Positions 1 through 9,490 of a stretch of DNA of 64,000 bases are shown here, in pieces. Source of the DNA: Excoecaria cochinchinensis (lineage: Eukaryota; Streptophyta; Magnoliopsida; Malpighiales; Euphorbiaceae); the NCBI GenBank assembly GCA_947683425.1, contig CANTUQ010000055.1, positions 24,174,001 to 24,238,000 on the forward strand, written 5' to 3'. The notes under the pieces were generated by a model. That model saw nothing but the letters and a program-made list of their open reading frames with translations. It had not been told where the DNA came from and searched no databases. The position numbers and the translations under genes were made by a program. The first letter of the stretch is position 1. The number at the start of each line of letters is the position of its first letter.

Positions 1-1070
1 TAAACTTGTATCGTCTAAATGAAATTCTAAAAGTCTTTTTTAGGCAAAACGTTCTCTTAAAAATTGTTCTCTAGGATGTTATCGTTCAAATGGGACAATT
101 TTCAGGTCGTTTGGACATCTATAAAAAAAGATATGATCTAAATAACATATACTATTCCAGTGAACCCGCCAGAACAAGGTCAACTACGTTTTAACTACTT
201 TTTGGGATACTTAGGGCCAGAATTAGATTAAGAACCCTCTTAGACATTTTTAGATACGGATCTTATATTTAAGATTCAATTGGAATTAACAATATTGGAG
301 TCCTATAGCTCTACTTATTACAAATACAATACACAGAGGTCTGATGACAAATAAGCAGAATTTCGCAAAATCAAGCTCTATCATCAACACAAACACTCAA
401 ATGATCAAGTTACATACTTATAAACATATATACACATGTCATGAGCACTGAAAGCAATCAAAATGAACAATAAACCAATATACACTAAAAGAGCAATTGA
501 GCTAGTTAAAGCTCATCATATTCATCTACATCCAGTCATGGTTCCTTTTAAACACATATCATTCAATCACATGCCAGGAAAACAAAATCGTACTCGATCC
601 CTACCTCTAGGAACTCGATCACAGCTCTCTACTCGTTCCGATCTTCTCTTTTCCTTCACTAGCCTCTTATCCACATCTTTCACAAATCACATAGAAAACA
701 CTTGGGTTACTCTTCTTTTACTTTAAATCAAAAACAAAGAGAAAAAGGAGGTCAGATCGGAAAATAAATTAAGCTAACCTTCTGAAGAGATCTAATCAAG
801 TCTTACTATGCTCTCTTTAAGCCACTTCAAGTAATTCTCCTGAAAAGCAAATCAAAAGAACAAAAAGAAAGTATAAGAGAGGGAGAACGGCTGAAGGCCT
901 AAGAAAAGAGAAAGAGATGGAGAACAAATGGCCAATAACCATCCAACGTGAGCAAAAGAAGGCAAAAGGAAAATGGTCAAACTCTATCCAACATTTACTA
1001 TTCAATTTAATGCCACTTACCAAATTAATTACATGCTTATCTCTTTCCAAAACATAAGCTTAACTCATGC

Positions 1071-1277
1071 CATGTGTCCAAACCCTACGATGCCACTTGT
1101 CAACCTCCTACGCCGCCATGTGTCACTCTCTTACAATGACACTTGGCACACTCTTACGATGCCACTTGTCACTCTCATATGCCGCCACTTGTCACTCTTC
1201 TACAATGACACTTGTCACTCTTTTATGATGACACTTGTCACTCTTCTATGATACCATGTGTCAACTCCCTACAACTC
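1071..1277. repeat. 23-bp tandem array, about 9 copies
   Basis: The core CACTTGTCACTCT (variants CATGTGTCACTCT, CACTTGGCACACT) recurs with starts at 1071, 1094, 1117, 1140, 1163, 1186, 1209, 1232 and 1255, an exact 23-bp step. About two related units on the other strand occur in LTR B2 near 4205-4260, so the array is a copy-specific expansion inside the LTR. It has no spacers and is not CRISPR-like. Confidence 0.85.
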
Positions 1278-1321
1278 CAAGTCTCTTAGTTCCACTTATG
1301 CACACATCTCGCGAGGGGGTT

Positions 1322-1339
1322 CTGTCACGCTCGCGACAG
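1322..1339. other. Short GC-rich hairpin (8-2-8)
   Basis: Arms CTGTCACG and CGCGACAG with a 2-nt loop and one A-C mismatch. The arms are nearly those of the outer stem of the larger hairpin at 1391-1426, so this looks like a reduced copy of the same module. Confidence 0.65.
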
Positions 1340-1390
1340 AACGCTCATGCCCGCACCAACCAGCTGAAGTTCAAAAACCGTTGGAGGGCT

Positions 1391-1426
1391 CTGTCGCGCC
1401 CGTGACACTTGTCACGCTCGCGACAG
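1391..1426. other. 36-nt two-part hairpin in LTR, 8-2-7-2-7-2-8 geometry
   Basis: Outer arms CTGTCGCG (1391-1398) and CGCGACAG (1419-1426) pair perfectly. Inner arms CGTGACA (1401-1407) and TGTCACG (1410-1416) pair perfectly. A 2x2 internal loop separates them and the terminal loop is 2 nt. On the minus strand it lies about 73-108 bases after the LTR start, the position of the related module at 4133-4168. It stands out as GC-rich in an AT-rich LTR. Confidence 0.8.
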
Positions 1427-1498
1427 AACTCTCACATAAAATTTACCTTTTTCGAACAAAACTCTGTAATTCTTCTAGGGCCACTTTGGGGTGTGACA

Positions 1499-1596
1499 TT
1501 TCATGTATGAATGTTTGCTTTGTATCGATTTGTTTAGTGTGACACCCCTGCTCCTACGGTACCTCGCTCCGATCCGAATGGGTAAGGGGTGTTACA
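1499..1596 (-). mobile_element. Fragment of a second LTR start on minus
   Basis: On the minus strand, 1596 begins TGTAACACCCCTTACCCATT, a typical T-family LTR terminus. It abuts recognisable Tat sequence at 1597 and so seems to mark an insertion junction. A second TG...CA-like boundary occurs near 1539. The piece is too short to classify further; both the orientation and the boundary at 1498 are inferences. Confidence 0.45.
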
Positions 1597-1743
1597 GTAT
1601 ATCCTTTTCTGTGCATATTATATTTCCCTTGTATGCATCATCTTGTGTATAATTTTTTCCATGAATTGCATACATCACTCTAACCCCTTGACTTTTTCAA
1701 CCACTATAGAACATTTACTTGGGTGGTTTAGGGTTCCTGTTAG
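1597..1743 (+). mobile_element. E0: leader fragment of a Tat-clade element
   Basis: This stretch matches the end of the E2 leader (about 51092-51296), including the shared ACTTGGGTGGTT just before the gag-like ORF. No gene lies here. Its 5' side is replaced by the minus-strand LTR fragment ending at 1596. Confidence 0.7.
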
Positions 1744-2031
1744 TTGTCTAAAGAGCGATCAAAGTTCGAGTTAGCTAACAAAGATTTAGCATCCTTACTA
1801 CAGCGTCTGCAGGCATTACAAATGGTTGGCCCTTCACAACAAACTGAAGAGACTCATGCCCTAATTGCCCTAGAGATGGACAAAAGGTTCGAAGAGCTTG
1901 ATAAAAGGCTGTTGGCCATGATTAAGGAAAGAATGGATGCCATGTCACTCGTTCTTCAATCCCAGCTTATGGCGACTGCTCTTAACCAAGTTCAATCGAC
2001 CACGGTCGGGAAGGCTCATAAAGCGGCAGCC
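1744..2031 (+). pseudogene. gag: E0 gag-like N-terminal part (Tat clade), interrupted
   Basis: The reading frame resembles the N-terminal 100 residues of the E2 gag-like ORF at 51297, with shared stretches such as EETHALIALEMDKRFEELDK and KERMDAMSLVLQ that form a predicted amphipathic or coiled-coil helix. It is cut at 2031 by solo LTR B1, and the same protein resumes at 7572. No capsid core is present in either half, unlike E1, so the original ORF probably already lacked it. The ATG at 1744 is used only for convenience; the family normally reads in from slightly upstream. Non-functional. Confidence 0.7.
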
Positions 2032-3317
2032 TGTAATAGCCCAAAATCACCCTAGTAGTATCGAGTGTGATTAGTGTAATTAAGTGAATCTGAAATTAGG
2101 GTTTACAGATTTGGATTAAATTGAAAATGGGAAATTAAGGAATTAATTTCAAGTAAATAAAGTATTGTAGTAAGCAAAGTGTAATTGTGTGTGTGATTAG
2201 TGTAAATAGAAGTTTAATTAAGTTGAGTGGTGATTACTTAACTTAAACTATATTAATTAAAATTGAGAGAGGAATAGTGGAATTTAAGGTGTCAAAATCT
2301 GTCTAAAACTACCTTGTGACACCTCATCTTTGCATGCATATATTAGTAAAGTATAGTGGGAAAATATGTCCTTGTCCTCTCCTTGGTTCGATAAACTCTC
2401 TCTAAATTTGCTCTCTTTCTTTTGTTCATCATCTCTCCTCCTTGTTCTTTCAATTTCAGCAATTTATTGCTAAGATTAGAGTTGCATTGGCAAGGAAGGG
2501 AAGTAATAGTTAGAAAGGTAAGTTTGTATTGTGTGTTGTTTATCTTTCCTTCTCCTTTTCATTTGAATTTCTATTCATTGTGTTAATCCTACTTTGAATA
2601 TGTGTATGTGTATGTGGCTAAAAGTTGGAGAAGCTAGTGAGAAAGCCAAGGGTAAAGAGAAGGTCACCTAGTTGTGAAGTGAAGGAGTGCTTCAAGCGGT
2701 TTGGGATTGTTTTGTTAAGTTCTTTGTTTTAGTTACATGTTTGATGAGTTTGGGATTAGATTTGGTTTTAACCTTTAATTAAATGCATGATTGATTAATT
2801 AGGATTTATGTGTACTTATATGATAATTGATAAGATGTTATAAATTAAGATGTGTGTTAAAATTGTTGATTGAATTGCCATGAGATTATGACCAAAGTAT
2901 AAATTAGTTTTAGGGGAAAACTCTGCTCAAATTGTCTTAGACCTCCGTGTGATGTTTTGGTCATAAATGGAGTTTGACAACTCCAAATTAAGTGATCATT
3001 GAGCCATTAGAACCATGATTCCCATACCTATAAAAGTTCTAGAATGACCATGAATTAATTCTGAATCTAAGACTCTTAAAAGTGGCCAAAACGTAAGTGT
3101 CTCTATTCTGGAAGGTCTATTGGAATAGTATATGTTGTTTAGGTCATATTTGACGTTTTAGATTTCCAAATGACCTAAAAGTTGTCCCATTAGAAACTTA
3201 ATGTCCTAGCGAACAATTTTAAGAAGGAAGTTTTGCCTAAAATGAGGTTTAGATGTTGGTTTAAGTAGTACAAGTTTGAGGTGAAAAGCAGTCTTGTAGG
3301 ACACTTAATGGAAGCTA

Positions 3318-3353
3318 CTGTCGAGAGTGCGACCAAGGTCGCAAGCTCGATAG
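3318..3353. other. 36-nt two-part hairpin in LTR B1
   Basis: Outer arms CTGTCGAG (3318-3325) and CTCGATAG (3346-3353) pair over 8 bp with one G-T wobble. Inner arms TGCGACC (3328-3334) and GGTCGCA (3337-3343) pair perfectly over 7 bp. Internal loop 2x2, terminal loop 2 nt. Geometry and total length equal those at 1391-1426, while the arm sequences differ. It lies about 1.29 kb into the LTR. Confidence 0.8.
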
Positions 3354-3879
3354 AAAAAGCTAAAAGTGAGATTTTCTTCTTGATTTGGAGCCCATGGTTG
3401 GCATGAATCATTTCCCACCATCACCCTTCTCTAGTTTGTGTATTTTTGTGTGTTTTTCCCTTCCGAAATGCATCCGAACTTCACTGTAAGTTCCTATAGA
3501 TTGACCAATTCATGTCTAACACTATGAAATGAGTATATGAATGTTTCTCAATTGAAATTATATGAAAATAATGCTATGGCATAGTAGTTTAATAAAGGAG
3601 TTAAATATGTACATGCTTTTAATTATTGAACATGACATGGGATACAATATTGATCATATATGAAAGAATCATATTGTATTGAGTTTATAAAGAAGCATGA
3701 TGGAGTGTATATTTGGGTTGATGAATTTGTTGAACCTTTCAACATTAAATTGAACCTGTAGTATAAATCTATATAAGAAAATGTGAGCTTGATGTAAACC
3801 TACTTGTACTAGTGTATGTTAACTTATACTGTGAAGTAAATTAATTATTAAGCCTATAATCGAGTCGTGGATAGGTAAC

Positions 3880-3893
3880 CATGCTTATAAAGT
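3880..3893 (+). promoter_or_regulatory. Putative LTR B1 TATA region
   Basis: CATGCTTATAAAGTG follows GTGGATAGGTAACC. The same block (GTGGATAGRTAAGCATGCTTATAAAGG) occurs in B2 and C1, which makes it the best promoter candidate of this LTR family. Promoter activity is inferred. Confidence 0.45.
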
Positions 3894-4053
3894 GCTAGTG
3901 ATTCGCAACTACTAGTGTGGCACCAACAGGTGTCTAGTGATTAATACCGATGGGTATCCAACAATTTAGTGTTTGGGACTTCGGTCTCTAGTGTTTAATA
4001 TCTATTGTACTCGTATCCAATTCTATAACGAGTCAGGCTATCTATAAGAGAAT

Positions 4054-4058
4054 GATTG
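4054..4058. other. TSD GATTG, left copy, of solo LTR B2
   Basis: GATTG at 4054-4058 is repeated exactly at 6884-6888, directly outside the TGTAACACCC...GGTGTTACA ends of B2. This fixes both boundaries of the nested solo LTR. Confidence 0.9.
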
Positions 4059-4132
4059 TGTAACACCCTGAAGTGGCCCTAGTAGAATTACAAAATTTTG
4101 GTACAATAAATCAAGTGTTGAGTGTGAGAGTT

Positions 4133-4168
4133 TTATCGCGAGCACGATAATCATCGCGGGCACGACAG
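4133..4168. other. 36-nt hairpin, decayed, near start of LTR B2
   Basis: Arms TTATCGCG and CACGACAG (outer), CACGATA and CATCGCG (inner), with the same 8-2-7-2-7-2-8 spacing as 1391-1426. Pairing is interrupted at several positions that look like transitions. It sits 75-110 bases from the LTR start, as in the minus-strand LTR. Confidence 0.6.
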
Positions 4169-5379
4169 AACCCTCCTATGGAATGTTAACTAAATTAGGA
4201 TTTTATCATGTGGCTTGTAGGAGAGTGACACATGGCATCGTAGGAGGGTAACAAGTGGCAAGAAGTTAGGGCATTAAATGAATTAAAAATGGAACAATGA
4301 CCATAGGATAAAAATTTTTTAACTTGGTTGAATTAAGAGGGGATTAGGAGTCAAAGTAGAGATATACATGTATTAATTAAAGTAAATGGCATTAAATTGA
4401 GAAGTAAATCCTGGATGAGGGTTGGCTATGTACCCATTTTTCCTTTTTTCACGTTGGTTTCTTACTTTGGCCTATTGTTCTTCTTTTCTTTCTCTTTTTC
4501 TTTGGTTTTTACCATGTCCTCCTTGCTTTGCCATCTCATTTCTTTCTTTTTCATTTGCTTGGTTCTTTGAGAGAACCACTTGGATTCGCTTAGAGAGAGT
4601 AGTCGGGCTTGATTAGGTCTCTTCAAGAAGGTAAGTTGGATTTGTTCCTCGATCTGACCTCCTTTTTCTTTATATTTTTGATTTAAAGTGAAGAGATGAG
4701 TAACTCTAGTGTTTTGAATGGTTTGTGCATGGAAGCTATGAACAAGAAACTGAATAAAGGCAAAGAAAGGTCGGAGCTGAATAGAGAGCTGAGTTCAAGC
4801 TTCCTAGAGGTAGGGATCGTGTGTAAATCTTATTTTGATCATTTTGATTGCTTGCAGTACTGTCATGGTATATGTATGTATATATGTTTGTGATTATGTA
4901 TTGGATCATATTGCATGATTTTTGGATGTGTTATATGGTTTTCATATAGCTTTTGTGTGAAAAGTGTGGTTTTGGGGAAATTATGTTTAGTTTTTGTCAG
5001 ACCTCTATATGATGTTTTTGCCATACGTTGAGGTATAGGGCCTCAATTGAGTTGATTCAAATTTCATCTGAACCCTAAGATCCGTAGATAAAAATGTCAA
5101 TGAGGGTGCTTGAGCTAATTCTTGCTCTAAGTATCTCATAAGTAATCGAAACGTAAGTGGCTCTGTTCTGGCAGGTTCACTGGAACAGTATAGAGTGTTT
5201 AAGTTATATCTGACGTTATATATGTCCAAACGACCTGATATTTCTCCCTTTGGAAAGTTAACATCCTAGGGAACAATTGTTAAGAGACAGTGTTGCCTGA
5301 AAATGATGTTTAGAGGTCAGTTTAGACGATACAAGTTTGAGGTGAGAAGAAGTCTCGTAAAGGTTCCTAACGGAGCCTT

Positions 5380-5415
5380 CTGTTGCCAGCGCGACAGTGG
5401 TCGCGATCATGACAG
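5380..5415. other. 36-nt hairpin, internal site of LTR B2
   Basis: Outer arms CTGTTGCC (5380-5387) and CATGACAG (5408-5415) pair fully over the first four bases only. Inner arms CGCGACA (5390-5396) and GGTCGCG (5399-5405) pair 6 of 7. Register and length match the other 36-nt modules. It lies about 1.32 kb into the LTR, as in B1. Confidence 0.65.
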
Positions 5416-5488
5416 AAACACGTTCTTCCAAAGTTTTTTGTTGTCCTAGTCAGGTTGTGTAGCACGTCTCGGAGAGAAAAGGAAGGAG

Positions 5489-5614
5489 GAGCACGAGTCG
5501 TGCTCAACTAGAGAGAAAAGAAGAGAGAGCACGAGACGTGCTCTAAGAGATAAAGAAGAGGGAGCAGGAGCACGATGCATGCTCCAGGAAAAAGAGGGAG
5601 CACGAGTCGTGCTC
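5489..5614. repeat. Cluster of four 17-bp palindromes
   Basis: GAGCACGAGTCGTGCTC at 5489-5505 and 5598-5614 is a perfect palindrome around one central base. GAGCACGAGACGTGCTC (5527-5543) and GAGCACGATGCATGCTC (5568-5584) are close variants. AG-rich spacers of about 14-24 bases separate them. I see no counterpart in B1, C1 or C2. Confidence 0.8.
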
Positions 5615-5936
5615 GGCCTCTTTGCTTCCTTGCAGTCTCGCCTTACACGACGATAAAAGATTCTCATACTGCCATGTAAGTAGCTTCTGTTTTGAGTTGA
5701 TATATGTCTATGTGAGTTTTGTATATCACCATTTGATCAGTGTTTGGTTTAAAATTATCCTTTAAACCTCTTACAAGGTTAATATTAGTTAAATGAACAT
5801 GATCAATAAAGATTGTACATGAATTGAATGTCTCTGAATTTGATGAATGCACTTGAATTATAGTTTGTGTTTTCGTAATAAGACAAAGCATAACTAAGTT
5901 GTTCATCGAGCCTAATTACCGTTATAGTGGATAGAT

Positions 5937-5954
5937 AAGCATGCTTATAAAGGG
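5937..5954 (+). promoter_or_regulatory. Palindrome plus TATA box, LTR B2
   Basis: The palindrome AAGCATGCTT (5937-5946) runs directly into TATAAAGGG. The same arrangement occurs at 10074 in C1, and C2 has the changed but still perfect palindrome AGGCATGCCT near 30791. This is the likely U3 promoter of the LTR family. Confidence 0.55.
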
Positions 5955-6480
5955 TTAGAGTGTAGCTGCTAGAGTTGGCCTTAATTGTTCCCAGAGTTTT
6001 GAATACCGTGTGTATTCAGTAGAGTTTGAGTTAATTCTCCACATGTAAGATACTGTAAATAGTATCCAAAGTTACCCGTATCCACCATGAAAGGAATTCA
6101 GCCTTATTAATTTTGTGCAGTGAACTTGAGACGATTAAAAGTATTGCTCTGAATAAATGTTATAGCACATGAGAATAATATTTGGAGTACATGACAGTCC
6201 TGTGTACAAGTAAATGTTGTATGAATGTGAACACATGGCTAATGTTATATTTGAGCACATGATCTGTATAATACAGGAGAGTAATGTTTTAAATACATGA
6301 CAGTTTTAAATGCAAGTACATGTTTACATGAATGTGGTCACACGATTATTGAATATATATGAATACATGATCTGTACAAGTGAGAAGGTTATATGCATGA
6401 ATTATTTGATTAGTGTTGTGTGAAATGTGTAAGTTATTTGTGACTTCGTAAAGAAGTCCTTTGCATTATCTTCATCCCCA

Positions 6481-6518
6481 CTAAGCGTTATCGCTTAGCA
6501 CGGATGTTTATTTTCGTG
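6481..6518 (+). other. Adjacent hairpin pair, LTR B2
   Basis: Stem 1 is CTAAGCG-TTAT-CGCTTAG (6481-6498), 7 bp. Stem 2 follows at once: CACGG (6499-6503) with TCGTG (6514-6518), the last pair G-T. GTGTAGGTT follows. The site is about 400 bases before the LTR end and probably lies in the transcribed R/U5 part. Homologues occur at 7198, 10510, 32104 and 35260. Confidence 0.8.
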
Positions 6519-6883
6519 TAGGTTTACAGGCTCAGACCAGTGAGAGCGTGCATCTGCAGGCCAAGGCCACTAGGAAGTTTTGTTCATCTTTTTGTGTAAA
6601 ATAGGAATAGAGTTTATAATGTTTTGAGTAACATCATTATGTAAATGTATATGTAAAGTTAAATGAAAATAAGTTGTAATATGAACATGTATAAAGATAA
6701 ATATGTATATAGGTAGTTAATATGAATTACATGTTGGGCCCTAGTGTAATATTATATTATTTTATTATTTTTATATGGTTGCGTATTATGCTATTGCTTC
6801 CGCTAGTGTATGTATATGTATATATATACGTATGTGTCCGCGTGGCACCCCGATATCCTTCCAGGGGGTATAGGGGTGTTACA

Positions 6884-6888
6884 GATTG
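6884..6888. other. TSD GATTG, right copy
   Basis: Exact copy of 4054-4058, immediately after the TTACA end of B2. Confidence 0.9.
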
Positions 6889-7566
6889 TGTGTACTTGAT
6901 GATAATATTGTGTGTTATATCATGATTGTGTTCTTATTAACTATTGTTAGTGTTATCCCTGCTATATAGTGTAATATCAATGCCATGCTAAGTGATATAG
7001 TGATCTTAATATTGAAGTCTTCCACTGATGATAAGTATCGAATATTGTTATTATAGAGAATGGATTATTGAATGTTCGGCCTAATGTGAAAACCTTGTAT
7101 GAGTGCTACTACATGATCTATTACTGAGAAAGGCAAGTTATAATGATATGTGTTTATGTATGAATGCTTGTATTGCAATTATTGGTTAACATCCCCACTA
7201 AGTGTTATCGCTTAGCAAGGGTTTTTGTCTCTTGTGTAGGTTTTTAGCTTAGAGTTCGTATTTTGGAAGGGCATCTGCAAGCCACAATAGAAGCTTAAAG
7301 TATTTTAGATTGATTTTGTAATGATATTGTATTAATAGAGCTCCGTTTTTGTGTAAGTAAAGAATGCAGTTGTAATATGAAATTTTATATTATAATATGT
7401 AAGCTATATTGACCCATGATAGTGATAGTGTTATTTGTAATCTTAATAGAGTTAAGTAATGTTTTTAATGATAGTAGTAATTTTGACTAAGTAATGTTAA
7501 ATAATTTTTCATTATAGGAAGTATGTTGCGCTCCCTTATCCTCTCAAGGGGCATTGGGGTGTTACA
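6889..7566 (+). mobile_element. Solo LTR B1, second part
   Basis: Continuation of B1 after the nested B2, ending CATTGGGGTGTTACA at 7566. It holds the family's paired hairpins at 7198-7234. No coding feature is supported. Confidence 0.8.
7198..7234 (+). other. Adjacent hairpin pair, LTR B1, with compensatory change
   Basis: Stem 1: CTAAGTG-TTAT-CGCTTAG (7198-7215), where C to T leaves a G-T pair. Stem 2: CAAGGG (7216-7221) with CTCTTG (7229-7234). Relative to B2, C1 and C2 the third pair is A-T instead of C-G, changed on both sides. Confidence 0.8.
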
Positions 7567-7571
7567 CGGCT

Positions 7572-8045
7572 GCAGTGCTTCCATTTCCTTTCGAGACCAG
7601 AAGCAAGGTGCCACTTAATTCACTAGTTGAGCAAGAAGGAAATAGGAGGCGTACTATAGAATATAACATTGTGCCTGAAAAGGGTGGAAACCCCGCAATG
7701 ACGTCTATTCTAAAAAATGAAAGCTTACGTGTCAACAACAACAATAAGGGCAATGTTAAGATAGCAGAAGCGCCGACCACAAAAATGAATCAAATGCACT
7801 ATTCTAATTTGAGCAGATCCTTATCTTTGGTCCTTAAGAGGCTAATTAAGGAGGGGATATTATAGCCATTGCCGGCTAGGCTCGCTGGAAACCAGAGATA
7901 GCCCAATCACAAGGCGGATCAATATTGTGCTTTCCATCAGCACACCTGGCATACCACACACAATTGCATGACCTTGAGACATGACATTCAAGATTAGATT
8001 GATTCAAAATAGATCTCGGACCCAGAAAAGCAAAAGGGAAAGAGT
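7572..8045 (+). pseudogene. gag: E0 gag-like part 2 with nucleocapsid-type finger
   Basis: Continues the E0 gag-like protein after solo LTR B1. It first reads into residues like those of E2 (PFPFETR, NRRRTIEYN, NESLRVNN). Next comes a conserved block resembling NLSRSLSLVLKRLIKEGIL, with a stop at 7863-7865. The finger near 7929-7970 reads CAFHQHTWHTTHNC, a C-X2-H-X4-H-X4-C arrangement typical of Tat-clade nucleocapsids. Further stops follow. Only one finger module is present (E2 has two). No capsid core or protease is seen. Confidence 0.7.
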
Positions 8046-8436
8046 AAGACAGATTAAGTGTCTAAGTGGCAAGGGAAGACGGTTCCTAAGGATGGCAATG
8101 AGCCATCCACTATAACATCTGTGTTGGCGGGAGAGGAAGATGTTAGCTATTTAGATGTTCTTTTTATTTTTGAACTATTAAATAATGACGTTTTAATTCT
8201 GGTTTCACTAATAAGATGAAAACATTTGCTTTCTTGTGTGATGTCTCTAATGATTTCACTATGCATAATCATGATCATGATTCATTCATATTTGATATTG
8301 ATTCAATTGATGCTACTCCATTTAATCTCAGAGCTTTGGAAAACCCAAAGGAAATCTTGATAGCATCTAATGTAACTCCTGAAGAGAGATTAAAATTTGA
8401 GAAAATCTTGAAAAGAAAAGTACGAAAAAGTCTTTG
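8046..8436 (+). pseudogene. pol: E0 pre-RT linker, truncated by C1
   Basis: About 150 bases after the finger, the sequence jumps to the linker that precedes RT in E1 (18312-18560) and E2 (52440-52690): TTCTTTTTATTTTTGAACTA, then a frame from 8216 containing IFDIDSIDATPFNLRALENP and EILIASNVTPEERLKFEKIL. The protease, G-patch and acidic segments present in E1 are missing, exactly as in E2. The frame ends at 8436, where the C1 LTR begins. Confidence 0.75.
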
Positions 8437-9490
8437 TGTAACGCCCAAAAAGGGTCTAGTCGGAATTCGCGTGCTAAGTAAGAAATTAATGATATTTTGG
8501 TAATTTGTACATGAGGAAATTTAGATAATAAGGACCTAATTGTAAAATTAATTAAAAGTGTTAAGCGAAGGAATTATCTAGTGTGTGTGAAGTGTTTGGT
8601 AACAAGGATGTAAAGTATTTAATAAGAGGTTATCTATTGTGTGTTGTGTATGGTGCCTTGTAAAGAGAAGTCAAAGTGGGAACCTTTGGTACAATAGGAT
8701 TGTGCCAAGTAGTATAGGTAGGTGGGAGCAATAAATGTGAAGTGATTCAAGGAGAGAGGGAAAAAAAGTAGAATTTCTCTTCTTCCTCACGTTTCCTCTC
8801 CTCCTTGCTCATCTTCCTTTCTTTCTTGCTCTCTCTTGCTTTGCCTACATGAGTCTTCAAGCTTGGGTTGGATTTTTGATTTTGAGCTGGGTTTTGAAAG
8901 GTAAGTGATTGGGGTTGCTTTGGGTTCTTCTTCTCCTTCTTTATTTTTGGTTTGATTAAGTGTGTATTGTGGCTGGGTTTTGTGCAAGAAACCGAGGAGA
9001 GAAGGAAGAATAAAGGGCAGGAAAAAGTGGGATTTTTGAAGCAGTTGGATTGAAGCTTCTTTGTCAGGTTTGGGAGCTCTTTGGATGTGTATATTTGGAA
9101 TTTGTTTGCCCTATTTCTCACTTTGGATTATGAGTGTGTATTGTGTTTAAAATTCTGGAATTGTGAGTAGTTTGTATGTGTTTATGCATGTAATTATTTG
9201 AGTAGTGATAGTAGTGAAATGTTAGTGTGGTGCATGTGGTTTTAGAAGTGTTTGAGCATTAGTGTTGAAGGAATTCTGGATTGAGTTTGATTGTGTTAAT
9301 TTTCAGTTATTACACATCTTTGATTATTGTTAGTGATTAAGTTGAGTTTTATTGATATTGAGCATGTTAGATTGAATGTGTTTTGAAATTTTAAGAGTGT
9401 AAGCATGATATGTTAAATTTTTTTGAGTTAGGAGTAGGTTTGGCATGTAAAACAAATGTGATTTTTGGGAAATTCTGGGTTCTGGGTGGG

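Larger units (their letters stand above)
1..1498 (-). mobile_element. 5' part of a T-family (Tekay/Del-like) LTR, minus strand, cut by window edge
   Basis: Read on the minus strand, an LTR starts with TGTCACACCCCAAAGTGGCC at 1498, closely matching the start of the solo LTR at 4059. Sequence near base 1 (minus) matches the part of that LTR around 5220-5340. The promoter and 3' end lie outside the window. It carries a 23-bp tandem array and GC-rich hairpins, described separately. Short ORFs in it on both strands have no recognisable domain and I do not call them genes. Lineage is inferred from relatedness to the C1 and C2 LTRs, which carry tRNA-Met primer sites. Confidence 0.8.
2032..4058 (+). 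mobile_element. Solo LTR B1 (T family), first part
   Basis: Begins TGTAATAGCCCAAAATCACC at 2032. The other end is GGGGTGTTACA at 7566. No PBS or coding region follows, so it is a solo LTR. Flanks CAGCC (2027-2031) and CGGCT (7567-7571) fit a 5-bp TSD decayed by two transitions. Without the nested insertion it is about 2.7 kb. It contains a 36-nt hairpin at 3318-3353 and a TATA-like site near 3886. No coding feature is supported across this stretch. Confidence 0.8.
4059..6883 (+). mobile_element. Solo LTR B2 (T family), 2825 bp, nested in B1
   Basis: Starts TGTAACACCCTGAAGTGGCC, ends GGGGTGTTACA, and is flanked by a perfect 5-bp TSD. No PBS, gag or pol sequence lies inside, so it is an LTR-LTR recombination product. 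It contains two 36-nt hairpins (4133-4168, 5380-5415), a cluster of 17-bp palindromes (5489-5614), a palindrome plus TATA (5937-5954) and the paired hairpins (6481-6518). Short ORFs at 4422-4893 and elsewhere show no domain and lie in LTR sequence. Confidence 0.9.

Noticed and set aside
8747..9121. 124-codon minus-strand ORF in LTR C1
   Set aside because: Low-complexity Lys/Ser-rich translation of LTR sequence, opposite to the element's transcription, with no homologue frame in C2.
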